Shown: positions 9,447 to 19,457 of the stretch, one piece after another
How the letters are laid out: every line of letters begins with the position of its first letter
How positions within the stretch are numbered: position 1 is the stretch's first letter
Origin: Trichomonas vaginalis G3
Taxonomy: Eukaryota; Parabasalia; Trichomonadida; Trichomonadidae
Length of the DNA: 64,000 bases
NCBI RefSeq assembly: GCF_026262505.1
Contig: NC_067203.1
Location: forward strand, 14,272,392-14,336,391
Direction: 5' to 3'
Made by a program: the position numbers and the translations under genes
Notes under the pieces: generated by a model
Told to the model about the DNA's origin: nothing
The model's database searches: none
What the model saw: the letters and a program-made list of their open reading frames with translations, nothing else

Positions 9447-10413
9447 TGAGGGTGAGAGTAGTATTGTATGAAATAATATCTCTCACCCTCCAATTCATCC
9501 TATGGCGCCGAAAAAATTTTGGTGAAATGCGACCACATTTCACCAAAATTTCTCGGCGCCATATAGAGAACTAGAGCCTGTGAGGTACTGATACTATCCA
9601 TGTACCTCGCAGGCTCTAGTTCCAAGCCAAAATGGCTAAAAATTGCCCGCAATTGTTCACATTGCGGGCAATTTTTAGCCATTTTGGCTGGGAATTGGAG
9701 GGTGAGAGTAGTATTGTATGAAATAATATCTCTCACCCTCCAATTCATCCTATGGCGCCGAAAAAATTTTGGTGAAATGCGACCACATTTCACCAAAATT
9801 TCTCGGCGCCATATAGAGAACTAGAGCCTGTGAGGTACTGATACTATCCATGTACCTCGCAGGCTCTAGTTCCAAGCCAAAATGGCTAAAAATTGCCCGC
9901 AATTGTTCACATTGCGGGCAATTTTTAGCCATTTTGGCTGGGAATTGGAGGGTGAGAGTAGTATTGTATGAAATAATATCTCTCACCCTCCAATTCATCC
10001 TATGGCGCCGAAAAAATTTTGGTGAAATGCGACCACATTTCACCAAAATTTCTCGGCGCCATATAGAGAACTAGAGCCTGTGAGGTACTGATACTATCCA
10101 TGTACCTCGCAGGCTCTAGTTCCAAGCCAAAATGGCTAAAAATTGCCCGCAATTGTTCACATTGCGGGCAATTTTTAGCCATTTTGGCTGGGAATTGGAG
10201 GGTGAGAGTAGTATTGTATGAAATAATATCTCTCACCCTCCAATTCATCCTATGGCGCCGAAAAAATTTTGGTGAAATGCGACCACATTTCACCAAAATT
10301 TCTCGGCGCCATATAGAGAACTAGAGCCTGTGAGGTACTGATACTATCCATGTACCTCGCAGGCTCTAGTTCCAAGCCAAAATGGCTAAAAATTGCCCGC
10401 AATTGTTCACATT
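9447..10413. repeat. Tandem 250-bp four-hairpin array (3 full units plus 1 partial)
   Basis: Units repeat every 250 bp almost without change. Each holds four unrelated inverted repeats in a fixed order: arm AATTGGAGGGTGAGAG (16 nt), arm TATGGCGCCG...GGTGAAATG (about 26 nt), arm GAACTAGAGCCTGTGAGGTAC (about 21 nt), and arm CCAAAATGGCTAAAAATTGC with extension (about 30 nt). Loops are 4-18 nt. The open frames seen in both strands of the array repeat with the same period and are by-products of the palindromes. Confidence 0.9.
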
Positions 10414-10578
10414 CCCATCTTTTGTTGGTAAGACGAAGAATATGAAATAAATTATGAAGAAGATAATGATGAATAAAATATCACTTTTTATATTTTTGAC
10501 ACGTAAAGTTGTCACTTTTCTGTCAAACGGTTTTTATCGTTTTCGTATATAACAATGGTACCATTTATTTACACCAAA

Positions 10579-10637
10579 AAATAATGTTTATGTTAGAATG
10601 TTAGATCTAACACGTTTTCTAACCACTTTTCTAACAT
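10579..10637. repeat. Inverted repeat flanking gene X, left
   Basis: AATAATGTTTATG leads into GTTAGA and TCTAAC copies centred on AGATCT. The sequence is repeated inverted at 11,684-11,743, framing gene X, and matches 385-442 of the terminal repeat. Confidence 0.75.
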
Positions 10638-10691
10638 GGTCTAAAACTCTCGAAAATCATGAATTTTTGACATTTCCTTATGAAAGAAAAA

Positions 10692-10738
10692 TAACGCTAA
10701 TTTTTTCTAAGAAAAATTTTTATCTTGTATGTAAAGAT
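10692..10738 (+). promoter_or_regulatory. AT-rich upstream module of gene X
   Basis: AAAATAACGCTAATTTT is followed by a T-rich stretch and TTGTATGTAAAGA directly before the ATG. The same arrangement precedes the KilA-N/T5orf172 gene (about 51,730-51,790), and variants precede KilA-N (12,503-12,554), the 71-aa gene (about 13,377-13,428) and 14,225. It is probably a core promoter class for the regulatory block. Confidence 0.5.
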
Positions 10739-11677
10739 ATGATTTCAACAATCGGCACAACAACAATTCAAACTACAGCACCAAACTCGTTAGTCATGAA
10801 TCCAACATCTATGTTAGTAGAGATGAAAAGCTTCATTCCTTCTTCATATACTTTCGAAACAAAAATCCAGAAGATAAAGCAAGAACTTTTAACAAGTAAT
10901 TTAGACTGTAGTGCGAAAGATGAAACAAATGAACAGTATCTTTATGAAATGCAGGACATTATTGACCATTTACCCAAATTGCCTGAAATCCAACAACAAA
11001 AACTAACTATTCCTGAATTCGACGAAATTGAAGTCAAAACAACTGACTCAGTAGAAATAAAGAAGTTCATACGTAAAGTAAATTATGAATTCCTTGGTTT
11101 TCATTGCAACCATAAAGTTATGGACAAAGATTGCGACATGGTTTATAAGAATGTTTCTGACATATATAAATCTGAAGAATTTAAGACCTACGATAACTTT
11201 GTTTCATTAGTTGCTGAATGTGTTTGGGAAATAAGAGATAAAGATAGAAGAGGCAAAGTATGGAACGAACAACTAAGACCCGCTATGTTTGAGATGAAGA
11301 GAGCAATTGACGCCTTAGTTGTTTTAGCAGGTCAAATTTCAATGTATAACGCAAAAATGAACCCGCAATGTTCAAAATGTAAGGCAGCGATGAGGAAATA
11401 TAACTACTCCGTCAAAGAGATAGAAAGAATGAGAAACGACTATGCAGATTTAAAGAAAGAAGTAGAAAAGCCAGCAGAAGATAAAATGGACATGTTAGCA
11501 TTTCTGAACAAAAATTATCCAACTGCTGACGATTTCCTTCTATCTGACGTCAAGAAGAAATATAAAGAAACCTTCGGCATTGTTAAAACATTCGATGTAC
11601 TAAAAGAAGAAATAGAAGCTACAAAACTGTTTAAAGTCATGAACCATCGCAACATATACCATGTAAAACGCTTGTAA
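10739..11677 (+). CDS. Gene X: unknown protein, 312 aa, possible C-terminal winged helix
   Basis: The start is taken at the ATG at 10,739 (MISTIGTTT), directly after the conserved upstream module; the frame upstream of it reads through promoter and inverted repeat. The protein is largely helical and has one CSKC pair near residue 215. Its C-terminal 70 residues (SDVKKKYKETFG, then NIYHVKRL at the end) look like a winged-helix DNA-binding fold; this is an inference from pattern only. It is framed by inverted repeats at 10,579 and 11,684, as the Polinton 2 copy (51,881-52,825) also is, but the conserved non-coding block sits on a different side there. Function unknown. Confidence 0.65.
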   Translation: MISTIGTTTIQTTAPNSLVMNPTSMLVEMKSFIPSSYTFETKIQKIKQELLTSNLDCSAKDETNEQYLYEMQDIIDHLPKLPEIQQQKLTIPEFDEIEVKTTDSVEIKKFIRKVNYEFLGFHCNHKVMDKDCDMVYKNVSDIYKSEEFKTYDNFVSLVAECVWEIRDKDRRGKVWNEQLRPAMFEMKRAIDALVVLAGQISMYNAKMNPQCSKCKAAMRKYNYSVKEIERMRNDYADLKKEVEKPAEDKMDMLAFLNKNYPTADDFLLSDVKKKYKETFGIVKTFDVLKEEIEATKLFKVMNHRNIYHVKRL

Positions 11678-11683
11678 ATAGTT

Positions 11684-11743
11684 ATGTTAGAAAAGAGGTT
11701 AGAAAACGTGTTAGATCTAACATGCTAACAAAACATTATTTTT
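11684..11743. repeat. Inverted repeat flanking gene X, right
   Basis: The sequence is nearly the reverse complement of 10,579-10,637, ending in AACATTATTTTT. At the matching point of Polinton 2 (near 53,370) the sequence runs straight from the flank into TGCTGAATTCAGCA with no X cassette. Confidence 0.75.
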
Positions 11744-11960
11744 GCTGAATTCAGCACAAAATTCTGAGTAAAATGACATATGGCACGTGTCAAACCGTTG
11801 AGTTTTCACAAATTTTAAAAATTGCTGCGGAAAGTTCGTCAAAAAAGTGAAGGTTCCCGACGGTTTCAAACCGCCATACTTTACATGAAGATAGTTTACA
11901 ATGTCAACTAAATATCATGTACGATAGAAACGGTTATGTAAAGTTTACATTTTGTAAAGT
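11744..11960. other. Conserved non-coding block
   Basis: It begins with the palindrome TGCTGAATTCAGCA and contains several ACCGTTGAG, GACGGTTTCAAACCG and GTAAAGTTTAC elements. It has no credible reading frame, yet it is almost identical at 53,140-53,368 in Polinton 2, where it lies upstream of X rather than downstream. It may be a replication, enhancer or RNA element. Confidence 0.6.
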
Positions 11961-12200
11961 TTTGTCCTGATTCAAGACAAGTCTTGTATTTTTCAGAACA
12001 AGTCTTGTATTTTTTCAGAACAAGTCTTGTCCTGATTCAGAACAAGACTTGCACTTTTTAGTCAGTTTTTCTTGTAAAGTTCTCAAATTTGAGAACAATT
12101 GTCCTGATTCAAGACAAGTCTTGTATTTTTTCAGAACAAGTCTTGTATTTTTTCAAGACAAATCTTGTCCTGATTCAAGACAAGTCTTGCACTTTTTCAG
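11960..12200. repeat. ACAAGTCTTGT iteron cluster
   Basis: At least seven copies of CAAGACAAGTCTTG/GAACAAGTCTTGT-type half-palindromes, spaced by TCCTGATTCA and TTTTTTCAG, lie between gene X and the KilA-N gene. They are preserved at about 29,328-29,572. No equivalent was seen in Polinton 2. They may be operator sites for a DNA-binding protein encoded nearby. Confidence 0.7.
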
Positions 12201-12554
12201 GAAATCCTATCGTCCAACTACAAATGTCACTTTTCAACATGATTGCATTTTGGTCGGGGGACAACTTTCTCTCAATTTTGCCACTTTTTCTATCGTCGTG
12301 TTTTGTCACTTTTCCCTCAGGGTGTGTGTCAGAAAATATCCAAAATCTTTATAGCCTCGTATCTCCTTCAATTCTTGACGTTTGACATGTATGACACACC
12401 ATTCAATTCAGAATTATGTGCTGAATCTATGACCTTCATTTGTTCGTGACTTCTTTTCACATATGTAAACATGAATTTTAACATTTCTTTATCACAGAAA
12501 AATAAAGTTAGTTTTATTTTTTATTTATTTTTTTATTTTGTATGTAAAGACAGT
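12201..12554 (+). promoter_or_regulatory. Leader and promoter region of the KilA-N gene
   Basis: No gene is seen here. The last 50 bp hold AAAATAAAGTTAGTTTTATTT, a long T-rich run and TTGTATGTAAAGACAGTA before the ATG. This is the same module as upstream of 51,729 and 10,739. Confidence 0.5.
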
Positions 12555-13373
12555 AATGTCAACATCAGAGAACACAACAACTGCTATCGTTCATGAAGCA
12601 TTAATGAAGAATACGAGTACATACAGTATAACAAACAGTTACGTCTCATTCGTCGGTCAAAGATGACATGTATCAAATGCAAAGTATAATGAACGCTCTT
12701 CTTTCTACAAAGCAAGCATATCATTGGTTTGAAAACCAACAGGAAAAGAACTTTTAGAAGAACATATGATTGCTTCCCTCGGAAAACGAGGGAAGAGATT
12801 CCGTACGAAAATCGCAAGAATTTGGCACCTGGTTTGAAAGGTTATTATGTTCATAGACTTTTAGTAAATGCTGTAGCAATGTGGGCTTTCACCTCGTTAT
12901 GCTTGTTATATTTTCATGATGTTAGATGAACTATATAAAAGCAAACGTGGAGAGATGGAAAAGAAACTTCAAGCAAAAGATGAAGTCATTGAATCCAAAG
13001 ACAAAAGCATACAGAAAAGAATACCACGTTCGGTACCAAAAGGAAAGGAAAAGAGTTATAAGATGATATATACTGAAGAGTTGGAGAAAGAAAGAAAGAT
13101 AGAGATATGGTTATGTTGCATTTAGTCAGAAGAAACAACAAAAGCTTTTATGACCTTGCTAAGATTTACAAATCTGACAGAAACTGGTTCTATCGTGAAA
13201 ACTTACCGATTTCAATGACACCGAATGAGCAAATAAAGGAAATTGTCAAAAATACTCTTCCTCAAACACACTATTGACATCAAAGGTTGCACAATACTTA
13301 CATTCAAAGAAGACTTAACATTACTGAAGGAAAAAATAACAGAATATTTCGATAACTCAAAGAGGAAGAATAA
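12555..13373 (+). pseudogene. KilA-N / DUF3627 DNA-binding protein, broken copy
   Basis: This is homologous to the whole 275-aa frame at 29,929-30,756, where the domains are described. It covers the same start (MSTSENTT) and end. KilA-N proteins are DNA-binding factors of large DNA viruses and phages. The copy is broken in several places, which resemble sequencing noise because the near-identical copy downstream is whole. Confidence 0.75.
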
Positions 13374-13428
13374 AAAAATCTAAGCTAATTTTATTTTTTT
13401 TATAAAATTTTATCTCATATGAAAGAAC

Positions 13429-13644
13429 ATGAATTTAGAATATTCGGAACTCATGACAGAAGAAGAGAACGAACAACATGTAAAAGATTATGCAAAATTT
13501 CTGAAGACATACAAAGCATTTAAACAATATCTAAATGCTTCTAAAGATTATGCAAAATTTCTGAAGGTATATAAAGCTTATGAAAAAGCGTATGAAAAGT
13601 TTATACATTGGGGAATTGTTGTAAAATATCGATATGAAGACTAA
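13429..13644 (+). CDS. 71-aa protein with internal repeat
   Basis: The protein contains two tandem copies of a KDYAKFLKxYKA segment (about residues 20-31 and 40-50), is highly charged and likely all-helical. It follows KilA-N in the same direction, with its own AT-rich upstream module. An identical copy lies at 30,811-31,026; the gene is absent from Polinton 2. Unknown function. Confidence 0.5.
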   Translation: MNLEYSELMTEEENEQHVKDYAKFLKTYKAFKQYLNASKDYAKFLKVYKAYEKAYEKFIHWGIVVKYRYED

Positions 13645-13662
13645 CCAAAAATATATTTTTGC

Positions 13663-14133
13663 TTAAATGACGTCAGGGTCAATTTCTTCAACCATTTCAC
13701 TTCCTTCGTCAATGTCAATAGAAGCTTCTTCAACCTTTGTAAGAACTTTTGTATAACATCTTTGTTCTTATTGTTTTCAGAGATGAAGAATAATATTTCA
13801 CATTTGTTTCACCCTCTTATATTCTTTTCTGTTCGGAAAGATTCATAGCAATACTGAAGAAGTCAATGTTGGAGTTCTTTATAATATATAATGAGTATCT
13901 TTGACATTCACGAAGAAACCCTTTTGTTTCAAAACTACTGCTAACTCTTGTGAAGTATAACGTTTGCGGTCAATGACAATAGCTAATGGTCTGACATACT
14001 GACCAAACTTAGATTCTTTCACAAACTTCTTGTTAAAGATAACATTGACGTTTGAAGCATTATTGAACTCATTCTTGATGACAGTAGCGAGAGCATTGTA
14101 TGAAAAGAACTTGCAATCTTGCATGTGTTTCAT
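13663..14133 (-). pseudogene. Unknown regulatory-block protein, broken copy
   Basis: The whole homologue at 49,710-50,183 is 157 aa (see there). This copy is on the opposite strand to its neighbours and divergent from 14,225, sharing the AT-rich gap 14,134-14,224. Confidence 0.55.
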
Positions 14134-14224
14134 TAAAATAAAAATATTAAATTATTTTGAAAAATAACTTAAAAAAAATCTAATCTAATTTTTTCAAAAA
14201 TATTTTTTTTATTTCCTACTAAAG
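14134..14224. promoter_or_regulatory. Bidirectional AT-rich promoter region
   Basis: The gap between divergent genes contains TTAAATTATTTTGAAAAATAA and AAATCTAATCTAATTTTTTC, giving a promoter-like module in each direction. The arrangement is conserved at 31,518-31,607 and 49,619-49,709. Confidence 0.5.
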
Positions 14225-15148
14225 ATGTATCGGAAGTTGTCTAAGTTAGAACACTCGGAAATAAAACAACTTCTTACAGAAGCTAATATAGATGTTGCAA
14301 AGCATTACACAACAAACAAAAAGGCACTCGCTGACATCCTCAATGACTATAATGGTGAAATAACTTATGATAGAATTCATGAGTTCATAAAGCCGCAACG
14401 CGGCGAGGACGAAGTCCATGCAAGAGCATTTCCTTTAAATGACGTTGCTATTGACTTATATCATAGACGTTCAATACCTCATGAAGTAAGAAGAGAAATG
14501 TTTGACATAACAAATGCAAACGTTGGTCATACTCGTAAAGCTCTTTCACATGACGTTCGTCAAGAGATGTTTGACATAACAAATGCAAACGTTGGTGAAA
14601 CAAGAAGAGCTGTACCACATGAAGTAAGAAGAGAAATGTTTGACATAACAAATGCAAACGTTGGTGAAACACGAAAGAGAGATGACACACTGAAACAACA
14701 GAGAAGAGAGATGTTTAAAAGTGCTATAGAACAAGTTCGCAAAGCTAATATGTCATTCGTTCCATTGACGACAAACCAAAAGAAGGTGAGAGATGGTTAA
14801 AGAAAGATGAAGAAATAGGAAGAGAATGTGAAGTCAGGCAATAGACTCATTGACTTTAACATCGAAGCTTTAGATGAACCAAACAGAGACTACTTACACA
14901 AACATTTTGGTAAGGTTTTCATGAGACTCTTAGAGAAAATTAAAATAAACTCCCAACAGAGATGGATGGTATGTTATAAACTTGGTGGAAAGTATGAATG
15001 TTCTACGTTAAACCTCAATAATATTGGAACATTACTACATCAGCTCTTGAAGGAGAACTTTATATCAGAGATAGAAGCAAATGCTGCAGGTATTGTTGAA
15101 ATGCACTATGACTTCTTCTTGACAAACATAAAGAATCTTACGAAATAA
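14225..15148 (+). pseudogene. Protein with MFDITNANVG repeats upstream of pPolB, broken
   Basis: The N-terminal part begins MYRKLSKLEHSEIKQLLTEA. It then carries three tandem repeats of about 24 residues with the core REMFDITNANVGxTRK. The distal part (QQRWMVCYKLGGKYEC...) is compact and ends just before pPolB. No known domain was found. Because it sits directly upstream of a protein-primed polymerase, a role in replication, for example as terminal protein, is possible but not shown. Polinton 2 has two of the repeats instead of three. The gene is broken. Confidence 0.55.
14393..14417. repeat. Double-hairpin mini-element inside coding sequence
   Basis: CCGCAACGCGG followed by GGACGAAGTCC forms two small hairpins, matching in layout the in-frame insert at 61,733-61,765 (CCGCAAAGTGG, GGGCGAAGCCC). 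It is present in all copies of this gene (about 31,776 and 49,426). Confidence 0.7.
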
Positions 15149-15150
15149 AG

Positions 15151-15281
15151 ATGTATGATTTAACAGAATATGAAGGCTTAACGATGTCAGATGTAAAGAA
15201 AGGCAAACCAAAAAAGAGACCATATAGAGATGAAAGCACACTGACAAATGACCAGAAAGCCATTTTGGAAGCTCTTAAGCA
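15151..15281 (+). pseudogene. pPolB: Start of pPolB, cut at the repeat junction
   Basis: The sequence matches the first codons of the polymerase gene at 32,532 up to the junction at about 15,281, where it passes into noisy fibre-gene sequence. TAGTAAAGC is shared near the junction. Confidence 0.8.
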
Positions 15282-16780
15282 TAGTAAAGCTGTAACAAAA
15301 ATGACTTAGACGCATGACAACAGTGTTTGAAATCTCATAAACACAATCTCTCGAGTATATAATGAACTTGCATATGCTACATTAAATATGTTATAGCGGA
15401 CAAGAAACCTGTTCATTATATAACTTTCAAGACGAACAGATTATTAACGGACTACATGCGTATTTACACGAAGTGAATGAAAGCGAAGACAAAAATGTTA
15501 ATCAAAGAGATATAAATACATTCGTGCTAAAGGTTTATGACATAAGCTGTACTGTACAGTATTGAATGTAGCATAAGCACCAGAAGCATTTCGGTTATAC
15601 CGTGACATTTTAGCCTCTAACTTTCAATGTTAACGGTGTATTTAGTTGAAACAAGATTTTATTGTTAAGAGTTAAGGCAAAAATAACGTTTGAAGATGCT
15701 ATTACAACAGTAAAAGCTGACAAAGTTGAACTCGAAGCAACGACACAAAGTTTTTGAAAACTCATAAACACACAAATCTCGATATAAATGAATATTCATT
15801 AGCTACATTAGACAGTAAAGCCTAGACACAGAACCATACACATAAATCCATTCACTACTGTTAGAGCAGGACGACATAATATTTGAAACTTTGACCCTTA
15901 GGTTCAAGCTGCACCATTAGAAAATCCAAGTTACAAGCGTAAAAGATTACTCTCTAACAGTTTTAGATAAGAGTGCAGGAACATGAAAGTCATGCCAGAA
16001 ACTTTGAAGCATATGAACTACCAACAATGTTAGCATAAGAAAAGCCAGACAAAACTTATGTAGATGAAGACCTATCAAAGAAATTTTCGAAACAGATACA
16101 ATGACATTAAACAGAAAATTTTATAAATGGTGAACCAGCAACTCATTTGAATTTGTTTAGAGGTCTTCAAACCAGATACTTTTTGAATTTTTCTTGATAA
16201 ATTCTATTGAACTAACTTACATTATAAAAGTGGAACAAAATGCAACATTTTCATCCGGGAGATAATTCCAAATTGGTATTTAATGAATAAGTTCTTTAGA
16301 TATGTTTATAGAAGTTATTAGCATTATTGATTTATATATCCTATAGAGTGTTTAACGTCCTATGAATCCAATAAATCCAAACACTTTATTTGTGGTAGAT
16401 GGTATGAAATAGTTGACAGTTTTCCATTTACACACAATACTCAGTTCAATGACAGATTGGAGGTTACAAAGAAATATAGGTATTGAAAACCTTTCCTTCA
16501 CATATGCATTACGGTTCAGTGGAAGAAATCTGTGGAAGGAAACCCATTCACATTCCAATAACAAAAAGAGGTTATACAAATCTTGCAGCGGGTTCGGATA
16601 GAAGGGAATGCATAGATATAATAACAACTGACCCCAAAGTGTTTAGCACAAGGATATTTTTCTGTGGAACTGCAGGAAATCATACACATGTTGTATGCTG
16701 GTATTACAGACCAGCAGGTAATGGAAAGATTTATATGCCTCCTTATATTAACATCACGCCATTGGATACGAGTTGGTTAA
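15282..16780 (+). pseudogene. Fibre distal part, noisy copy
   Basis: Matches 6,731-8,186 (KADKNHTH modules and phage-type tip) with dense small differences. Confidence 0.75.
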
Positions 16781-16800
16781 ATTCTTTTAACTTTACATAA

Positions 16801-17943
16801 ATGAGCTTGAAGAAGTATTCGAACAACATCATGTAGAGGTCATTTAAGAAATTCATGAAGGCTGCAAAGAGTTGGGGATTTTACTAACAGAGCTGAGTGA
16901 AAAGGTTCTTTGACACCAAAATGTGTACATCAAACAAAAATAAACCCTTACGACTACTTTTTACCAATTTACTTCCACAACACTCCTGACGCATACAAAT
17001 TTGACCTCTCATCAAAAGCAGAAAAGGAGGACATCAAACCATTCCTCATCTTTCGATAAATGTTTACACTCGTAAAGCATATGATATCCACTTGAAAAAT
17101 AAAGGAACTCGTGGAAGTGGTTAAGAGCTTTTACAAAAAGTTTTGTAGCAAGAACTATACCCAAGTACTTTATCACATCAGACAAAGACAAGTGCAATAC
17201 CTCAGCAATTGAAATCACAGAATTTCTCCATTAATGCATAACATAACTCACTACACTACCGAAGACCATAACCCCCATAACATTACTCGGCATCATAAAC
17301 CGCTTTCATAAGAACGCTCAGAGATTTAAATCAAGGCGAGTACCTTTACGAAGAAACAAATGAACATTTTCCTTCTCGAAGGTATATAATTCCTCAACAC
17401 ATTCCTACACAGGACATACACCTAAATTCATGACACACACAACAAGAAGAAGTAAGTATTTTACAAAAGAAAAACGAAGCCAACACAAAAATCATCAGAA
17501 ATTCAATCACAATTTACCATCCATTCTGCTCTGCGTCAATAAAGTCGTGTATTCTTTGACGACAAACCGTTGACAAAAGAAACGTTTTAGGCTTAAAGTA
17601 GAAACTATTATATATAAGGACTCTACGCAAGGTACATGGACTATTTCTTAAACAGCTGCTGACGACTCTATTCGCGTTTTAACCTAGACATAAATTAGTT
17701 AAGTAGTAATGGCAAAACTTGCTGAACATTGGACGAAGCAAAGCGAGAGTTGGTGTACTTGACAATCTTTGGCTACAACATAACGATGACACTTATAAGC
17801 TAAGATATGAAGGAGGTTCTGAAGTGTTATTCACCAATCTAAGCAACTTGAGGAGAGTCAAAGCAACACATCTGGGCATTTAGACGCGGGAGTAACTGGA
17901 AGACAAAAACCTATGCAAGAAAGAATAAGACATTCTTTCTAAA
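16801..17943 (+). pseudogene. INT: Integrase, noisy copy
   Basis: Matches 8,206-9,290 throughout, with dense small differences. Confidence 0.75.
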
Positions 17944-18003
17944 CTTTTTTCTATTAGATGTAATCAGGACATGAATGAAACAGTCAGGAATTATTAATGG
18001 TCT

Positions 18004-19257
18004 TATATACGAAAAAGAGATCTTGACATTTGTTTCAGATCTCAGTAAAAGTGACCTATTTACATGTCAAAAAATGAATGAGATTATAGTAATTAAAACT
18101 TGAGGGTGAGAGCTAGTATTGTAACTGATAAATATCTTCCTCACCCTCCAATTACTTATGGCGCCGAAAAAATTTTGGTGAAATGCGACGACATTTCACC
18201 AAATTTTCTCGGCGCCACTATAGAGAACTAGGCTGTGAGTACTGATTACCTATCCATTGTCTCGCAGGGCTCTTAGTTCCAAGCCAAAATGGCTAAAAAT
18301 TGCCCGCCAATTGTTCACATTGCGGGCAATTTTAGCCATTTTGGCTGGGAATTGGAGGGTGAGAGTAGTATTGTAATCGAAATAAATATCTTCTACCCTC
18401 CAAATTCATCTTGGCGCCGAAAAATATTTTGGTGAAATTGCGACACATGATTTCACCATAAATTTCTCGGCGCCATATATAGAGAACTAGAGCCTGTTGA
18501 GGTACTGATTACTATCCATGTACCTTCGCAGGCTCTAGTTCCAAGCCAAAATGGCTTAAAATTGCCCGCAATTGTTCACATTGCGGCAATTTTTTAGCAT
18601 TTTGCTGAGGGAATTGGGAGGGTGAGAGTAGTTATTGTATGAAATAATATTCTCTCACCCTCCCAATTCATTCCACTATGGCGCCGAACAAAAATTTTGG
18701 TGAAAATGCGACCAACTATTCAATCAAAATTTCTCGCGCCATATAGAGAACTAGGAAGCCTGTTGAGGTACTGGATACTATCCATGTACCTCGCAGGCCT
18801 CTGTTCCCAAGCCAAAATGGCTAAAAATTAGCCCGCACATTGTTCACAATTGCGGGCAATTTTTTTAGCCATTTATGGCTGGGAATTGGAGGGTGAGAGT
18901 AGTATTGTATGAAATAATACTCCTCAGCCTCCAACTTCATCCTATGAGCGCCGAAAACAATTTGGTGAAAATGCGACCAATCACCAAAATTTCTTCGGCG
19001 CCATTATAGGAGAACTAGAGCTGTGACAGGTACTGATACTATCAATGTTACCTCGCAGGCTCTAGATTCCAGCCAATAATGGCTAAAACATTGTCCCGCA
19101 ATTGTCACCATTCCCATCTTTTTTGGTTAAGAGAAAGAATATGAATAACATTATGAAGAAGATAAATGATGAATAAAAATAATCACATTTTTATATTTTT
19201 GAACACGCTAAAGTTGTCACTTCTTTCTGTCAACGGTTTTTATCGTTTTCGTATATT
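18004..19257. mobile_element. Hairpin-array element A2, noisy copy
   Basis: Same ends, same four units and same position after the integrase as A1, with scattered small differences. The equal unit number supports it being the same locus read again. Confidence 0.75.
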
Positions 19258-19457
19258 AACAATGGTACCATTTTATTACACCAAAAAATAATGTTTATGT
19301 TAGAATGTTAGATCTAACCGCGTTTTCTAACCAACTTTTTCTAAACATGGTCTAAAACTTCTTCGAAAATCATGAATTATTTGACATTTTCCTTATGAAG
19401 AGAAAATAACGCTAATTTTATTTCCTAAGAAAAAATTTTTATCTTGTATGTAAAGAT

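Larger units (their letters stand above)
9352..10551. mobile_element. Hairpin-array transposon A1 (non-autonomous, 1.2 kb)
   Basis: The element is bounded by inverted ends TATATACGAAAA and TTTTCGTATATA. The similarity continues inward for about 70 bp as an imperfect inverted repeat containing AAAAGTGACA-type motifs and GTGTCAAAAA/ATGTCAAAAA. Between the ends lies a tandem array of four-hairpin units and an AT-rich tail; no credible gene is present. AATGGT occurs on both flanks but once at the corresponding empty site in Polinton 2 (53,420-53,440), consistent with a short, roughly 9-bp target duplication. It may be a MULE-like MITE; no transposase is present. It fills the gap between integrase and gene X. 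Confidence 0.75.

Noticed and set aside
9500-10324. Repeated 74- and 98-aa reading frames on both strands
   Set aside because: They recur with the 250-bp period of the hairpin array and exist on both strands because of its palindromes; no start context or domain supports them.
9447-10413. CRISPR array
   Set aside because: Units are 250 bp and fully repeated without unique spacers, in a eukaryotic-type element.
14448-14742. Minus-strand Cys/Phe-rich frames (CICYVKH repeats)
   Set aside because: They are the opposite strand of the MFDITNANVG repeats.
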